Notes: generated by a model from the letters alone, not told the origin. Shown: positions 36,543 to 46,259, counted from the first letter of the stretch. The stretch: DNA of 64,000 nucleotides from Chloroflexi bacterium HGW-Chloroflexi-10 (GCA_002840755.1 PHBZ01000028.1:1-64000); one strand, 5' to 3'. Made by a program: numbers and translations.

Positions 36543-37309
36543 CCAAACGAATCATTCCCTGCCTGGATATCAAAGACGGCCGTGTGGTGAAAGGCGTTAA
36601 TTTTATCAACCTGCGCGATGCCGGCGACCCGGTTGAACAGGCCGCTCTGTATGATCAGTCAGGTGCCGATGAACTGGTCTTCCTGGATATTTCTGCAACC
36701 GCGGAAGGACATGCCACCGTTGTAGAAGTCGTCCGCCATGTAGCGGAAAAGATCCACATGCCACTCACTGTTGGTGGTGGTATTCGTAGCAGTGCGGATA
36801 TGCGTAAACTTCTGCTTGCTGGTGCGGATAAAATCAGCATCAATTCTGCGGCTGTAAACAATCCATCTTTAATCACCCAGGGAGCGCAACAATTCGGCAG
36901 CCAATGTATTGTATTGGCAGTGGATGCGCGCCGTATTCCAGGGACTGCAGTTGATCCGCGCTGGGAAGTCTTCGTTAGTGGTGGGCGCACCCCCACCGGG
37001 ATGGATGCCTTGGAATGGGTGAAACGCGGCGTGGAATTGGGCGCTGGAGAAATCCTGCTCACTAGCATGGATTGCGACGGTACATTGAGCGGTTATGATC
37101 TGGAGCTCAATCAGCAGGTTGCCCAATTGGTAAATGTGCCTCTCATCGCTTCTGGTGGTGCGGGCAGCATGCAGCATTTTGCTGATGTGCTTCATGCCGG
37201 TGCGGATGCCGCACTGGCTGCCTCTCTCTTTCATGATGGCATCCTCACCATTCCGGAATTGAAAGACTATCTCGCAGCCCAAAACCTGTCCATAAGGAGA
37301 AATAAATGA
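36536..37309 (+). CDS. hisF: Imidazole glycerol phosphate synthase, cyclase subunit
   Basis: 257 aa TIM barrel. [23 protein letters not shown] holds the first catalytic Asp (D11); LAVDARR near residue 130 the second. Phosphate loops: [12 protein letters not shown] and [12 protein letters not shown]. It makes imidazole glycerol phosphate and AICAR from PRFAR and ammonia from HisH. Partially overlapping with hisA and coupled to hisI. Confidence 0.97.
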   Translation: MLAKRIIPCLDIKDGRVVKGVNFINLRDAGDPVEQAALYDQSGADELVFLDISATAEGHATVVEVVRHVAEKIHMPLTVGGGIRSSADMRKLLLAGADKISINSAAVNNPSLITQGAQQFGSQCIVLAVDARRIPGTAVDPRWEVFVSGGRTPTGMDALEWVKRGVELGAGEILLTSMDCDGTLSGYDLELNQQVAQLVNVPLIASGGAGSMQHFADVLHAGADAALAASLFHDGILTIPELKDYLAAQNLSIRRNK

Positions 37310-37677
37310 ATTTGGATTTTTCCCAGCTAAAAACTGATCCCCTTGGTTTGATCCCGGCAGTTATTCAGGATACTGAAACGCTGCAGGTATTGATGGTCGG
37401 TTGGATGAATCGCCAGTCTTACGAAGCCACCCTGGAAACCGGTTTGGTAACCTTTTGGTCACGTAGCCGTCAACAACTGTGGCAGAAAGGCGAATCCAGC
37501 GGTAACACCTTGCACCTGTCCACCATGTGGGTGGATTGCGACAAAGACACACTATTAATCCTGGCTCACCCCGTAGGACCAACCTGCCACACTGGCAGTC
37601 AAAGTTGTTTTTTTACAACACTTGACGCAGGATCATCCAAACCCGACTCAACCATATCTCGAAAACTGAGTAAATAG
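37306..37677 (+). CDS. hisI: Phosphoribosyl-AMP cyclohydrolase
   Basis: 123 aa, single-domain HisI (not fused to HisE). Motifs: [42 protein letters not shown], the Mg-site [22 protein letters not shown] with the zinc cysteines. Third pathway step. Overlaps hisF by 4 nt. The following hisE gene is separated by 62 bp, the only sizeable gap in the operon. Confidence 0.96.
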   Translation: MNLDFSQLKTDPLGLIPAVIQDTETLQVLMVGWMNRQSYEATLETGLVTFWSRSRQQLWQKGESSGNTLHLSTMWVDCDKDTLLILAHPVGPTCHTGSQSCFFTTLDAGSSKPDSTISRKLSK

Positions 37678-37739
37678 CATCTATTTTTTCTGTTACCCGA
37701 TTGGAACCTTACTCGTTAGAATAAATACATGGAGAAATG

Positions 37740-38018
37740 ATGAATACATTAGTGACCCTCTATCAAACTTTGGAACAACGAAGAAATTTCGAACCCGAAA
37801 CATCCTATACGGCTAGGTTATTCCAGGCTGGAGAAGATGAAATCGTTAAAAAAATCGGTGAAGAAGCCGTAGAAGTCATTCTGGCAGTTAAAGGGCAGGG
37901 TGAAGAACGAATTATCTCCGAAATCGCCGATCTGACCTACCACACCCTGGTTTTAATGGTCTCTAAGGGAATAACCTTGGAGCAAATCGCTGCAGAACTG
38001 GAACAACGCCGAAAATAA
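37740..38018 (+). CDS. hisE: Phosphoribosyl-ATP pyrophosphatase
   Basis: 92 aa MazG-fold enzyme hydrolysing PR-ATP to PR-AMP (second step). The motif SYTARLFQAGEDEIVKKIGEEAVEVILA with the conserved E-E-x-x-E-x and the later EIADLTYHTLVLM region are diagnostic. Two adjacent ATG codons exist (37737 and 37740); GGAG at 37731 is better spaced for the second. Last gene of the his operon. No histidinol phosphatase gene is in the operon, so that step must be encoded elsewhere. Confidence 0.95.
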   Translation: MNTLVTLYQTLEQRRNFEPETSYTARLFQAGEDEIVKKIGEEAVEVILAVKGQGEERIISEIADLTYHTLVLMVSKGITLEQIAAELEQRRK

Positions 38019-38065
38019 GCAGTCGTTTCATTGTCAAAATCCCTGAATTGACAAGCTCCTGTCTG

Positions 38066-38093
38066 GACAACCTGCCTAAATAGGCAGGTTGTC
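38066..38093. repeat. Perfect inverted repeat after hisE
   Basis: GACAACCTGCCTA (38066-38078) and its exact complement TAGGCAGGTTGTC (38081-38093) with a 2-nt centre. It begins 48 bp after the hisE stop. The 3' flank is AAACAG, without a U-tract, so it is an imperfect candidate for the operon terminator; a protein-binding site or the edge of a mobile repeat is also possible. Confidence 0.7.
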
Positions 38094-38315
38094 AAACAGA
38101 TTAAAATTCGGCATAATCATTATCAAATACAGAACATAAATTCCAACGACGTAAAGCGCTCCAAATGCCACCGCTCACCAAACGTTTTTTAGCGAAAAAA
38201 GGAGAAGAATATTAATGGCAACAACTTTACACACGGAAATGAAACCCAAGTATCCGATGCCAAATATTCAAAGAAAAGCGAACTATCCTTCGTTCCAACA
38301 CCTTATTCCATCTCT

Positions 38316-38565
38316 TCCGCACTACTCAGTACTCATTACTGCTCTTCCAAATTCACTTACTCATTCGTTCCCAATCGTTTCTGACTGTTCCCATTTGTTT
38401 CAAAACAAATACCAGCATCTTTACAGACAAAAACCAACATATCGGCCTTTCCACCGAAGCCACCCCCACCCATGCCGGTCATTTTCCGGAAAAGCATTCG
38501 TTCCGATTGGAATTATTTTTACGAATACGCTAAGCATCTCCCCTTTTCGCAACTTCATGAGGTTT
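38316..38565. repeat. Degenerate non-coding repeat, copy A
   Basis: This stretch resembles, in inverted orientation, the region at about 63270-63510. The best conserved core (38475-38521) holds CCGGTCATTTTCCGGAAAA, then CATTCGTTCCGATTGGA and a T-rich end. Other shared pieces in the same order are ACTCATTACT, ATTCGTTCC, and ACCAACAT. An open frame of 129 codons (38215-38604) spans it, but its composition (His, Pro, Ser rich, no domain) suggests it is fortuitous. Likely a dispersed intergenic repeat family. Confidence 0.65.
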
Positions 38566-38699
38566 TTACTTCAAAACAGCCTGATAACTGGATGTGTTCG
38601 GTAAAAAAATGCATTCGCCAATAAACAAAATCATTATTTATGGAAGCACCATGATTATGATACAATTGCGCCGCTGATCGAATAACCGCAGACAAGTAT

Positions 38700-40433
38700 A
38701 TGGCAAACTTATTTGATGTAAATCACATTTCTTATGCACATCCCATTCCGGGAGGTGAACCTCATCCCGCATTGCGGGATATCAGTTTTCAAATTCAACA
38801 GGGGGAATATATTGCCATTGTAGGCGCTAATGGCTCTGGTAAAACTACCCTGGCTCGCCATTTGAACGCCTTGCTCGTACCTGACCAGGGCACAGTGCGT
38901 ATGCAGGGTTTAAACACTCGTGAAAAAGAGAATCATCTTTCCATCCACCAACGGGTTGGCATGGTATTTCAACACCCACAGGAACAGATGATCGCTACCA
39001 GCCTGGAAGAAGATGTTGCCTTTGGACCGGAAAACCTGGGATTGTCAACACCCGAAATTAAGGAAAGGGTTAGAACCGCCCTCACCCAGGTAGAAATGTG
39101 GGATCAGCGCAGTCGTTCTCCTCAACATCTCTCCGCCGGTCAAATGCAGCGTGTTGCACTGGCTGGAATTTTGGCTATGCGCCCGGCTTGTATCATTTTC
39201 GATGAAGCCACTGCTATGTTAGACCCAGCCGGTCGTGAAGATGTTTTGCATTTCCTGAAAGATCTGCACAAAGACGGAATTACCGTGATTACCATTACAC
39301 ATTTCATGGAGGAAGCTGCCCTGGCGGAAAGAGTTTTCGGTATGTCTCAAGGGCATTTGCTTTTTGATGGCTCACCAAGACAACTCTTTACCAATCCAGC
39401 ATTATTGGAAGAGATGAATATAGACAAGCCCCGGGTGCTTTCTTTTGCACAAGAGCTAGCCACCTGGATTCCGGAATTAAACGACCCCCTCACCCTGGCA
39501 GAATTTGACCAGCAGTTGAAACCACTACCACAAACCATTACGATGCCAGCTTTGGATATACCCGGGTATACCAAACAACCGGACATGGTCAACGCACTTG
39601 ATCTTTCTTTTACCTATTTACGCAATACCCCATTGGCTCATACTGCACTGTACGATATTGACTTCAACGTCACCGAAAACACTATTCACGGCATGATCGG
39701 CGCTACCGGCTCTGGTAAATCAACGCTGATGCAGCATCTCAACGGGCTCTATCTGCCTCAAAATGGACAACTTAAGGTGGGTCCATTCCAGGTGAATGAA
39801 AATACAGATCTTCTTCAATTGCGCCGCTTTGCCGGAATAGTATTTCAGAATCCCAATTATCAGCTGTTTGAACAATATGTGGGTGATGAAATTGCCTATG
39901 GACTGCGCCTACTCGGCTTTGCGGGACCTGAATTGCGCGAAAGGGTCCGCCACGCCATGCAATGGGTTGGTTTGGACTTTGAAGTATTCAAAGATCGGAT
40001 GACCTTTGCATTAAGCGGAGGAGAACGCAGGAAAGTAGCTTTAGCCTCCACCCTGGCGTTGGACCCAACCCTTCTTCTTCTGGATGAACCCACCGCTGGG
40101 CTCGACCCTGTCGCCCGTCGCGACATTCTTGCGCGCATTAAGTCCATTCACCAGCAAGGCAAAACTATTATAGTTTCGTCACACCAATTAGAAGATTTGG
40201 CGTTGTTAACCAGCCAGATTACCCTGCTTTCAGAAGGCCGGGTGGTCAGTAACCAGGCTTCTGGAGCTTTATTATCTGACCATCTTTTATTGGAAGCCAA
40301 CCAGATGAGCGCACCAGTTGCCGCCCATATGGCAGCTAGTCTGCGAAAAAAAGGCTGGCTCCTACCGCCAGAAATTATAATCAGCCAGCAATTAATTGGA
40401 AATTTCAAGGCATGGGGCAATCGGCATGTCTAA
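38700..40433 (+). CDS. ECF transporter, fused ATPase (EcfA-EcfA')
   Basis: 577 aa with two ABC ATPase domains in one chain. Domain 1 (residues 1-240): Walker A GANGSGKTT, Q-loop VFQHPQEQMIA, signature HLSAGQMQRVALAG, Walker B CIIFDEATAMLDP. Domain 2 (about 300-540): Walker A GATGSGKST, VFQNPNYQLFEQ, FALSGGERRKVALAS, LLLLDEPTAGLDP. Sequence type is CbiO/EcfA, energising vitamin or metal uptake of the energy-coupling factor type. It overlaps the ecfT gene by 8 nt. Substrate depends on the S component. Confidence 0.93.
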   Translation: MANLFDVNHISYAHPIPGGEPHPALRDISFQIQQGEYIAIVGANGSGKTTLARHLNALLVPDQGTVRMQGLNTREKENHLSIHQRVGMVFQHPQEQMIATSLEEDVAFGPENLGLSTPEIKERVRTALTQVEMWDQRSRSPQHLSAGQMQRVALAGILAMRPACIIFDEATAMLDPAGREDVLHFLKDLHKDGITVITITHFMEEAALAERVFGMSQGHLLFDGSPRQLFTNPALLEEMNIDKPRVLSFAQELATWIPELNDPLTLAEFDQQLKPLPQTITMPALDIPGYTKQPDMVNALDLSFTYLRNTPLAHTALYDIDFNVTENTIHGMIGATGSGKSTLMQHLNGLYLPQNGQLKVGPFQVNENTDLLQLRRFAGIVFQNPNYQLFEQYVGDEIAYGLRLLGFAGPELRERVRHAMQWVGLDFEVFKDRMTFALSGGERRKVALASTLALDPTLLLLDEPTAGLDPVARRDILARIKSIHQQGKTIIVSSHQLEDLALLTSQITLLSEGRVVSNQASGALLSDHLLLEANQMSAPVAAHMAASLRKKGWLLPPEIIISQQLIGNFKAWGNRHV

Positions 40434-41247
40434 CTTTGAATTTTCACAAAACCTCAATTTTGGGCAATACTTACCAACCAATTCACCTCTCCACAACCTG
40501 GATGCTCGCGCACGCATTTTGATCTTCACCATGCTAATGATCGCCATCATATTTGCCCAAAGTCCCATAATGGTTCTTTCCGGACTTATTTTGATGTTAA
40601 TCCTTTTCCGTCTGGCAAAAGTGCCATTAAAATATACATGGAAAGCAATCCGAACTCCATTGCCATTTCTTTTTTTTCTGGCGATCTTCCAGCTTTTTCG
40701 ATTTGCACCTGGCATTAACAACCAACAGCTTTTCTCTATCAGTTCGCTCTCATTAACTATATCCGGGGTAATTGCAGCCGTTATGCTGATCCTTCGATTT
40801 TCAGCCTTAATTATGGTGATTAGTTTGGCCAGTTTCACCCTTTCCACCAGTGACATAATTTATGGCATGCAATCCCTTCTGCGCCCTCTCAATTGGTTGC
40901 ATATCCCCAGTGAGGATATAGTGATGATTATTCAAATCACTATTCGGTTTTTACCCATGCTTGGTCAGGCCACTGAGCAAATCACGAAAGCTCAGGCAGC
41001 CCGGGGGGCCGCCTGGGGAGTAAAAGAAAAAAATCCTTTGCGTCGGATAAAATTGATCATACCGGTAATCATCCCTATGTTTCTCACCAGCTTGCAGCGC
41101 GCCGAAACAATGGCTCTGGCTATGGATGCACGCGGTTACGGTAATCATATCCAACGTGGTTCATACCAACAATTTATTTTTCAATTAAAAGACGGCTGCG
41201 CATTGGCAGCCGCCCTCTTGTTATCGTTGATTATTTTATTCCTATAA
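40426..41247 (+). CDS. ecfT: ECF transporter T component (EcfT)
   Basis: 273 aa membrane protein with five or six helices. SPLHNLDARARILIFTMLMIAIIF opens as in CbiQ/EcfT, and the coupling-helix pair with Ala-Arg-Gly motifs is visible: KAQAARGAA and AMDARGYG. It links the ATPases to the S subunit. Start ATG at 40426 overlaps the ATPase gene. The 3' end overlaps the end of the convergent S-component gene by 6 bp. Confidence 0.92.
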   Translation: MSNFEFSQNLNFGQYLPTNSPLHNLDARARILIFTMLMIAIIFAQSPIMVLSGLILMLILFRLAKVPLKYTWKAIRTPLPFLFFLAIFQLFRFAPGINNQQLFSISSLSLTISGVIAAVMLILRFSALIMVISLASFTLSTSDIIYGMQSLLRPLNWLHIPSEDIVMIIQITIRFLPMLGQATEQITKAQAARGAAWGVKEKNPLRRIKLIIPVIIPMFLTSLQRAETMALAMDARGYGNHIQRGSYQQFIFQLKDGCALAAALLLSLIILFL

Positions 41248-41799
41248 ATCTGAACCCTGGCGTTTACCTACACGTATGCGCCGCCAGGCGGCCACAACCG
41301 CGACAGTGATCACTGCCGAGAGTGCTGCTTCCAGCAAGCCGTTACTGATCACGATTCCGCCAATCACTGCCCAGGGCAATAAACCCATCAATCCTATCAC
41401 GCCCAACACCAGGACTGTATTCACCAAACTACCGGTTACTCCAGCGACTACCAAACCTACCACTGGAATTTTTTCGAGCGCTTTCCAGGCCAGATATGCT
41501 GCTGGTCCTATGAACAAACGTGGTAATACAGAAAGCAATGGATTGGTAAACCAGACATCAGCCGGGCTATTAGGCGCAACCGCAGCTTGAATCAAGCTGA
41601 ACACGCCAAAAATCAAACCAATTCCCAAACCCACAATCGGACCCTCCAAAACAGCGCCAATTATGACTGGCACATGCATAATTGTTAAGGAAATTCCACC
41701 AAACCAGGGAATAAATCCCCAATGTGTTACACCCAGCAATACTGCAATTGCCCCCATCACACCGGTAATCACCAGTTTTCTTGTACGATCTTGAGGCAT
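41242..41799 (-). CDS. ECF transporter S component
   Basis: 185 aa, six predicted helices, typical of substrate-binding S components (PF12822-like): RKLVITGVMGAIAVLLGVTHWGFIPWF, LTIMHVPVIIGAVLEGPIVGLGIGLIFGVFSLIQA. The conserved N-terminal Ala-rich helix 1 that contacts EcfT is present. Substrate cannot be named from sequence; no riboswitch was recognised upstream. It is convergent to, and slightly overlaps, ecfT instead of being in the same operon. GGAGAG precedes the ATG. Confidence 0.85.
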   Translation of the reverse strand: MPQDRTRKLVITGVMGAIAVLLGVTHWGFIPWFGGISLTIMHVPVIIGAVLEGPIVGLGIGLIFGVFSLIQAAVAPNSPADVWFTNPLLSVLPRLFIGPAAYLAWKALEKIPVVGLVVAGVTGSLVNTVLVLGVIGLMGLLPWAVIGGIVISNGLLEAALSAVITVAVVAAWRRIRVGKRQGSDL

Positions 41800-41881
41800 T
41801 TCTATCTCTCCTGTTAAAGATTTTTGTTTCAGTATAGATACAAAAAGTAACCTGTCAGTTACCAGATGGTAAAACTTGAAC

Positions 41882-41893
41882 CCATTATAATGG
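41882..41893. promoter_or_regulatory. Palindrome over the S-component -10 box
   Basis: CCATTATAATGG is a perfect 12-bp palindrome containing a minus-strand TATAAT (41884-41889), about 85 bp before the S-component start. Flanks AACC/GGTT extend the symmetry loosely. The -35 is poor (AAATAA). It may be an operator of a vitamin-responsive repressor. Regulator unknown. Confidence 0.45.
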
Positions 41894-41995
41894 TTAACCG
41901 CTAATTTTATTTACGATGTTGATTGTTCAAGATTGTAGATGAATCTTACACTTAATACAATCTATTCCATCAGGTTTGAATCGGATAACAGTTTT

Positions 41996-42418
41996 TCAGG
42001 AGATCTTCATGCAACGTACAAGAATCGTTCGCTGCTGGCGAAGTTTGCGATGTTCACATAAGTAAATTCCTTGCCAGGTACCCAGGCTGAGTCTCCCATC
42101 ATCTATCGGAATGGATAGATCAACCGGCATAATCATCGCCTTCAAATGCGAAGGTGAATCATCATCACCTTCTATTGTGTGTCGGTACCAAACCTGGTTA
42201 GCAGGTGCCAGGGTTAACAGGAATTGTTCCATATCCATGCGTGCAGTTGGATCAAAACTTTCATTTATCATAAGAGATGCACTGGTATGCTGAATAAACA
42301 GATGACACATCCCTTCCCATATCTGCCAGGTTCGGATTTGCTGATTGATTGCATCAGTGATCGGATACAAAGCCTGCCCGTGCGTCTGAAAATTCAATTC
42401 ACATTTTAGCCATTCCAT
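41996..42418 (-). CDS. YjbQ/UPF0047 family protein
   Basis: 140 aa. The family signature is visible: CHLFIQHTSASLMINESFDPTARMDMEQFL and LKAMIMPVDLSIPIDDGRLSLGTWQGIYLCEHR. Some members have weak thiamine-phosphate synthase activity; the physiological role is unclear. The ATG at 42416-42418 lies 6 bp after the LacI-type repressor stop; an in-frame TTG just upstream is an alternative. Likely co-transcribed with the repressor gene. Confidence 0.88.
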   Translation of the reverse strand: MEWLKCELNFQTHGQALYPITDAINQQIRTWQIWEGMCHLFIQHTSASLMINESFDPTARMDMEQFLLTLAPANQVWYRHTIEGDDDSPSHLKAMIMPVDLSIPIDDGRLSLGTWQGIYLCEHRKLRQQRTILVRCMKIS

Positions 42419-42424
42419 CAATGT

Positions 42425-43462
42425 TTATTCTCGCATCGTCGATTTTCGGACAATCAATTCAGGTGTCAGCAGCAAAGTATTGCTGCTGACTTCAGGGTCA
42501 ACCTGATCCGGGTCACCTATTGAAACCAGTTTCCGTACAGCCAATGCGCCTAACTCATGAAAATTCTGGCGCATCGTGGTCAATGGGGGCGATAAATAAG
42601 CAGCCTCCTGAATGTTGTCATAACCAACTACACCAAGCTGATTGGGAACAGAGATGCCCTTCTGCCAAGCGCCATTCAATACGGCCAAAGCCATCTGATC
42701 ATTCGCGGCAAAAACTGCATCCATTTGTGGATACTGAGTTAGAAGTTTATTAAAACACTCCAAACCGCTGGATGAGGACCAGTTGCCTCGGATCTGCGCT
42801 TCTTCCAGAACTGGCAACCCATTGTCCAGTAATGCCTGTATCCAGCCACGTTTCCGCTCCCTGGCTTCCCACCATTCACAAGGACCGGCTATATGGGCAA
42901 TCTGCCGGTAACCCTGTTTTATTAAATGCTGGGTGATTTGATATGCGCCGGAATAATTGTCAATTGAGATGGTAATATCTGCTGAAGTTGGGTTACCCTT
43001 TAAAAAGACAATCGGTGGAGTTTGATCGGTTAGGCTTTTTTGAATAATCTTCCAGTTCTCACCAACCTCAGGTGCTGCATAAATAATCCCCTGCACCTGG
43101 TGTGCCACCAGAGATTGAATCAACGGTTGCATTTCCAAAGAATCAAATGTCGGTAATTCTTTTAGCATGATATTAATTCCGAATGCTTCAGCAGCTTGGG
43201 TAATACCGTTCAATGTTGTAGAAATCCCAATATACCGCAGACCGGCAATAATGACACCCATTGTGTTATTACGCTGGCGCATACTTCTGGCTAATGCACT
43301 TGGCTGGTAACCCATTTGCCCGATCACTGCCAGCACCTTCTCGCGGGTTACCGAACTTACATCCACCCGATCGTTTAAAACCCGCGAGATAGTTTGAGTG
43401 GAAACCCCACAAGCTCTGGCAACATCTTTAATAGTTACTTTCGATTTAATCGTTGATTGCAT
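42425..43462 (-). CDS. araR: LacI-family repressor of the arabinose genes
   Basis: 345 aa: HTH VTIKDVARACGVSTQTISRVLNDRVDVS, hinge YQPSALARSMRQ, and a sugar-binding-fold effector domain ending in the typical GVVGYDNIQEAAYLSPPLTTMRQ. Divergent from araB; two palindromic sites in front of araB and araA and a half-site in front of its own gene make it the probable arabinose repressor. The name araR is assigned by context; it is not the GntR-type AraR of Bacillus. Confidence 0.85.
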   Translation of the reverse strand: MQSTIKSKVTIKDVARACGVSTQTISRVLNDRVDVSSVTREKVLAVIGQMGYQPSALARSMRQRNNTMGVIIAGLRYIGISTTLNGITQAAEAFGINIMLKELPTFDSLEMQPLIQSLVAHQVQGIIYAAPEVGENWKIIQKSLTDQTPPIVFLKGNPTSADITISIDNYSGAYQITQHLIKQGYRQIAHIAGPCEWWEARERKRGWIQALLDNGLPVLEEAQIRGNWSSSSGLECFNKLLTQYPQMDAVFAANDQMALAVLNGAWQKGISVPNQLGVVGYDNIQEAAYLSPPLTTMRQNFHELGALAVRKLVSIGDPDQVDPEVSSNTLLLTPELIVRKSTMRE

Positions 43463-43550
43463 AAGAATTCCTCTGGCAAAATCGGCTCAATTTTTTATAG
43501 CCCTTGTTTGAAATTCACCATTCCTGCAGATTGCTATATTTAAAAATTTG

Positions 43551-43558
43551 ATCGATAA
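43551..43558. promoter_or_regulatory. Half-site of the ara operator near the repressor gene
   Basis: TTGATCGATAAAA contains ATCGATAA, one half of the palindrome found ahead of araB and araA, about 90 bp before the repressor gene start. Possible autoregulation. Confidence 0.45.
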
Positions 43559-43626
43559 AACATTAATCCTGAAGAAAGAATTTTTCCTTTGTAATTATGT
43601 AGAACAAAATTAATCACAAAATGCTC

Positions 43627-43655
43627 TTGAAAAACCTAGTAAAATGTGCTACGAT
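43627..43655 (+). promoter_or_regulatory. Promoter of araB-araD
   Basis: TTGAAA (43627-43632), 17-nt spacer, TACGAT (43650-43655). The transcription start is expected at about 43662, at the edge of the operator. Confidence 0.75.
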
Positions 43656-43662
43656 TAATTCG

Positions 43663-43684
43663 TTATCGATAACGTTATCGATAA
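43663..43684. promoter_or_regulatory. ara operator 1 (araB)
   Basis: A perfect 22-bp palindrome with core ATCGATAACGTTATCGAT, extended by TT/AA on both sides. The central AACGTT with CG at the dyad is typical of LacI-family operators. It sits over the expected transcript start of araB, a classical position for repression. Confidence 0.88.
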
Positions 43685-43781
43685 AGTAATGTGTCTATAT
43701 TATGATACTGCAAATTTCTCCAATTTCAAGTCCATTACAGCCTGATTTCAAATAACTGCCTGATAATCTAAAGGAGTGAGC

Positions 43782-45458
43782 ATGAAATATTCAATCGGTG
43801 TTGATTTTGGCACCCTTTCCGGAAGAGCCGTCCTCGTTCGAGTCGATACAGGCGAAATTGTCGCGCAATCGGTTTTCGATTATATCAATGGCGTGATTGA
43901 TGAAAAACTACCAATTGAAGGTAAGCCAATTCATCTGGAACCGGAATGGGCACTACAAGATCCATGGGATTATGTTTTAGTTTTTCAAAAGACAATTCCA
44001 GCCGTATTGAAACAAGCTCAAGTAAGCGCAGATGATGTTATCGGAATTGGCATAGATTTTACAGCATGCACCATGCTACCAGTAGCACAGGATGGTACTG
44101 CTTTGTGTATGCTCCCAGAATACCGCCACAACCCACACGCCTGGGTAAAATTATGGAAACATCATGCTGCCCAGCCTGAAGCCGATTATATAAACGAAAC
44201 TGCTGAAAAAATGGGAGAATCCTGGTTACCTCGCTATGGTGGAAAAATTTCTTCGGAATGGTTTATGGCGAAGACGCTGCAAATCCTCAACGAAGCACCA
44301 GAGATTTATGCCGCCACCGATACCTTTATCGAAGCAGCAGATTGGGTGATATGGCAATTGACCGGCCAGAAGACGCGCAATACCTGTACAGCCGGTTACA
44401 AAGCCATTTGGTCTAAACGGGAAGGGTATCCGGATAAATCTTTCTTCGCTGCCCTACACCCTCAGTTTGAAAACCTGATTACAGAAAAAATGAGCGGTCC
44501 GATCCTACCAATTGGTAACAAAGCTGGTGGATTAACTGCTCAAGCTGCAGCCTGGACTAACCTCAATCCTGGTACAGCCGTTGCCATTGCAAATGTAGAT
44601 GCACACGTCTCTGCTCCAGCCGCAAAGGTAACTGAACCAGGCCGTATGTTGCTAATTATGGGAACATCCACATGCAATATCCTCATCGGCACTCAAGAGC
44701 ACAATGTCCCCGGGATGTGTGGGTATGTTGAAGATGGCGTTTTGCCCGGTTATATCGGTTATGAAGCAGGGCAATCCTGTGTCGGAGACCATTTCGCCTG
44801 GTTTGTAGAAACGTGTACCCCACTGGAATACTATAATGAGGCCAGCGCAAAAGGTATTTCCATCCACCAACTTATGACAGAAAAGGCAGAGCTTTTAAAA
44901 ATTGGTGAATCCGGGCTTTTGGTGTTAGATTGGTGGAATGGCAATCGTTCCGTATTGGTTGACACCAATTTGAGTGGTCTAATGATTGGTGCCACACTCT
45001 CCACCAAACCGGAGGAAATTTACCGTGCCCTAATCGAAGCCACCGCGTACGGACAACGCATGATCACAGAAACTTTTGAAAACAATGGCGTACCGATTAA
45101 CGAACTAGTTGCCTGTGGTGGTTTACCTGAAAAAAACCCAATGTTGATGCAGATCTATGCAGATGTAATTGGCAAAACAATTTGGGTAAGTGCTACTAAC
45201 CAGACTCCCGCCTTAGGTTCGGCTATGTTTGGCGCTGTTGCGGCCGGAAAAGCAGCTGGAGGTTACGAAACAATTTTTGACGCTTCCGAAAAAATGGCAC
45301 ATTTACGCGAAACCCCCTACCTCCCCAATCCTGAAAACCAGGCTACTTACGAACTTCTTTACCAGGAGTATGCAAAACTACACGATTATTTTGGACGCGG
45401 TGAAAATAACGTCATGAAAAAGCTTAAACAAATTCGTGCCAAAGCAAAAGGAATTTAA
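43782..45458 (+). CDS. araB: Ribulokinase
   Basis: 558 aa FGGY-type kinase phosphorylating L-ribulose to L-ribulose 5-phosphate. N-terminal ATP/sugar block [31 protein letters not shown], the metal/catalytic region in [28 protein letters not shown] and [21 protein letters not shown] at the C-terminal half. AAAGGAG ends 5 nt before the ATG at 43782; a GTG 6 nt upstream overlaps that site and was rejected. First gene of araBD. Confidence 0.96.
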   Translation: MKYSIGVDFGTLSGRAVLVRVDTGEIVAQSVFDYINGVIDEKLPIEGKPIHLEPEWALQDPWDYVLVFQKTIPAVLKQAQVSADDVIGIGIDFTACTMLPVAQDGTALCMLPEYRHNPHAWVKLWKHHAAQPEADYINETAEKMGESWLPRYGGKISSEWFMAKTLQILNEAPEIYAATDTFIEAADWVIWQLTGQKTRNTCTAGYKAIWSKREGYPDKSFFAALHPQFENLITEKMSGPILPIGNKAGGLTAQAAAWTNLNPGTAVAIANVDAHVSAPAAKVTEPGRMLLIMGTSTCNILIGTQEHNVPGMCGYVEDGVLPGYIGYEAGQSCVGDHFAWFVETCTPLEYYNEASAKGISIHQLMTEKAELLKIGESGLLVLDWWNGNRSVLVDTNLSGLMIGATLSTKPEEIYRALIEATAYGQRMITETFENNGVPINELVACGGLPEKNPMLMQIYADVIGKTIWVSATNQTPALGSAMFGAVAAGKAAGGYETIFDASEKMAHLRETPYLPNPENQATYELLYQEYAKLHDYFGRGENNVMKKLKQIRAKAKGI

Positions 45459-45459
45459 T

Positions 45460-46104
45460 ATGTTATTGGAACCTTTACGAAAAGAAGTATGCAATTTAAA
45501 TCAGGCACTACCCAAAAACAATCTGGTTGTTTGGACCATGGGCAATGTCTCTGCCCGTGATCCACAAACCAATCTTGTTGTCATTAAACCATCAGGTCTG
45601 GTCTTTGAAGAACTGACACCAGAAAACATGGTAGTGGTGGACATGGAAGCTAATATCATTGAAGGCAATCTAAAATACTCTTCAGATACTAAAACACATC
45701 TCACTATATACAAACACCGCAGCGATATAAATGGAATTGTCCATACCCACTCTAATTATGCAACTGCCTTTGCCGCAGCTGGTAAACCGATTCCGGCCAA
45801 CCTAACAGAAATATGCGATGAATTTGGCGGTCCCATCCCAGTAGGTGGATTCTGCCTGATTGGCAATGAAGCCATTGGCGAAGAGGTTGTACGCTCCATC
45901 GGTAACTCCAAAGGCATCTTGATGCAAAATCATGGTGTGTTTACCATTGGTGAAACTGCAAAAGCTGCAGTTAAAGCAGCTGTCATGGTGGAAAACGCCG
46001 CGAAGACCACTTTCATTGCCAGCATGCTGGGTGGCGCACTATCAATTGATCCCGAAATGGTCAAAAGCCTTCATGACCGTTACAAAAATGAATATGGACA
46101 ATAA
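45460..46104 (+). CDS. araD: L-ribulose-5-phosphate 4-epimerase
   Basis: 214 aa class II aldolase-fold epimerase yielding D-xylulose 5-phosphate. Motifs: MGNVSARDPQTNLVVIKPSG, SSDTKTHLTIYKHRSDINGIVHTHSNYATAFAAAG with zinc His residues, and MQNHGVFTIG. AAAGGA precedes the ATG, which lies one base after the araB stop, so the two are co-translated. Confidence 0.96.
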   Translation: MLLEPLRKEVCNLNQALPKNNLVVWTMGNVSARDPQTNLVVIKPSGLVFEELTPENMVVVDMEANIIEGNLKYSSDTKTHLTIYKHRSDINGIVHTHSNYATAFAAAGKPIPANLTEICDEFGGPIPVGGFCLIGNEAIGEEVVRSIGNSKGILMQNHGVFTIGETAKAAVKAAVMVENAAKTTFIASMLGGALSIDPEMVKSLHDRYKNEYGQ

Positions 46105-46152
46105 AAACATTTACTAGATTTTCTCCAATTGGGTTTTGGGTTGTTTTGAGCA

Positions 46153-46178
46153 AAGAGGGACATCGAGCTGTCCCTCTT
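46153..46178 (+). terminator. Terminator of araBD
   Basis: AAGAGGGACA/TGTCCCTCTT, a perfect 10-bp stem with loop TCGAGC. The downstream T content is low, so efficiency is uncertain. Confidence 0.65.
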
Positions 46179-46222
46179 CTGCTGTATAGTAATATACTGG
46201 TGGAATAACTCTGAACTGGTTA

Positions 46223-46251
46223 TTGACAAACAAATTTTAATCCTGTATTAT
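46223..46251 (+). promoter_or_regulatory. Promoter of araA
   Basis: TTGACA (46223-46228), 17-nt spacer, TATTAT (46246-46251). Leader of about 140 nt up to the ATG, holding the operator at its start. Confidence 0.82.
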
Positions 46252-46259
46252 TTGCTTGA

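Noticed and set aside
37678-37736. Internal promoter between hisI and hisE
   Set aside because: Only a weak TTGGAA and TAAATA-like pair with poor spacing was found.
38215-38604. Open frame of 129 codons with a good RBS-like AAAGGAG
   Set aside because: It lies across the repeat shared with 63.3 kb, has no recognisable domain, and is His/Pro/Ser-rich as expected from C-rich non-coding DNA. A real gene cannot be fully excluded.
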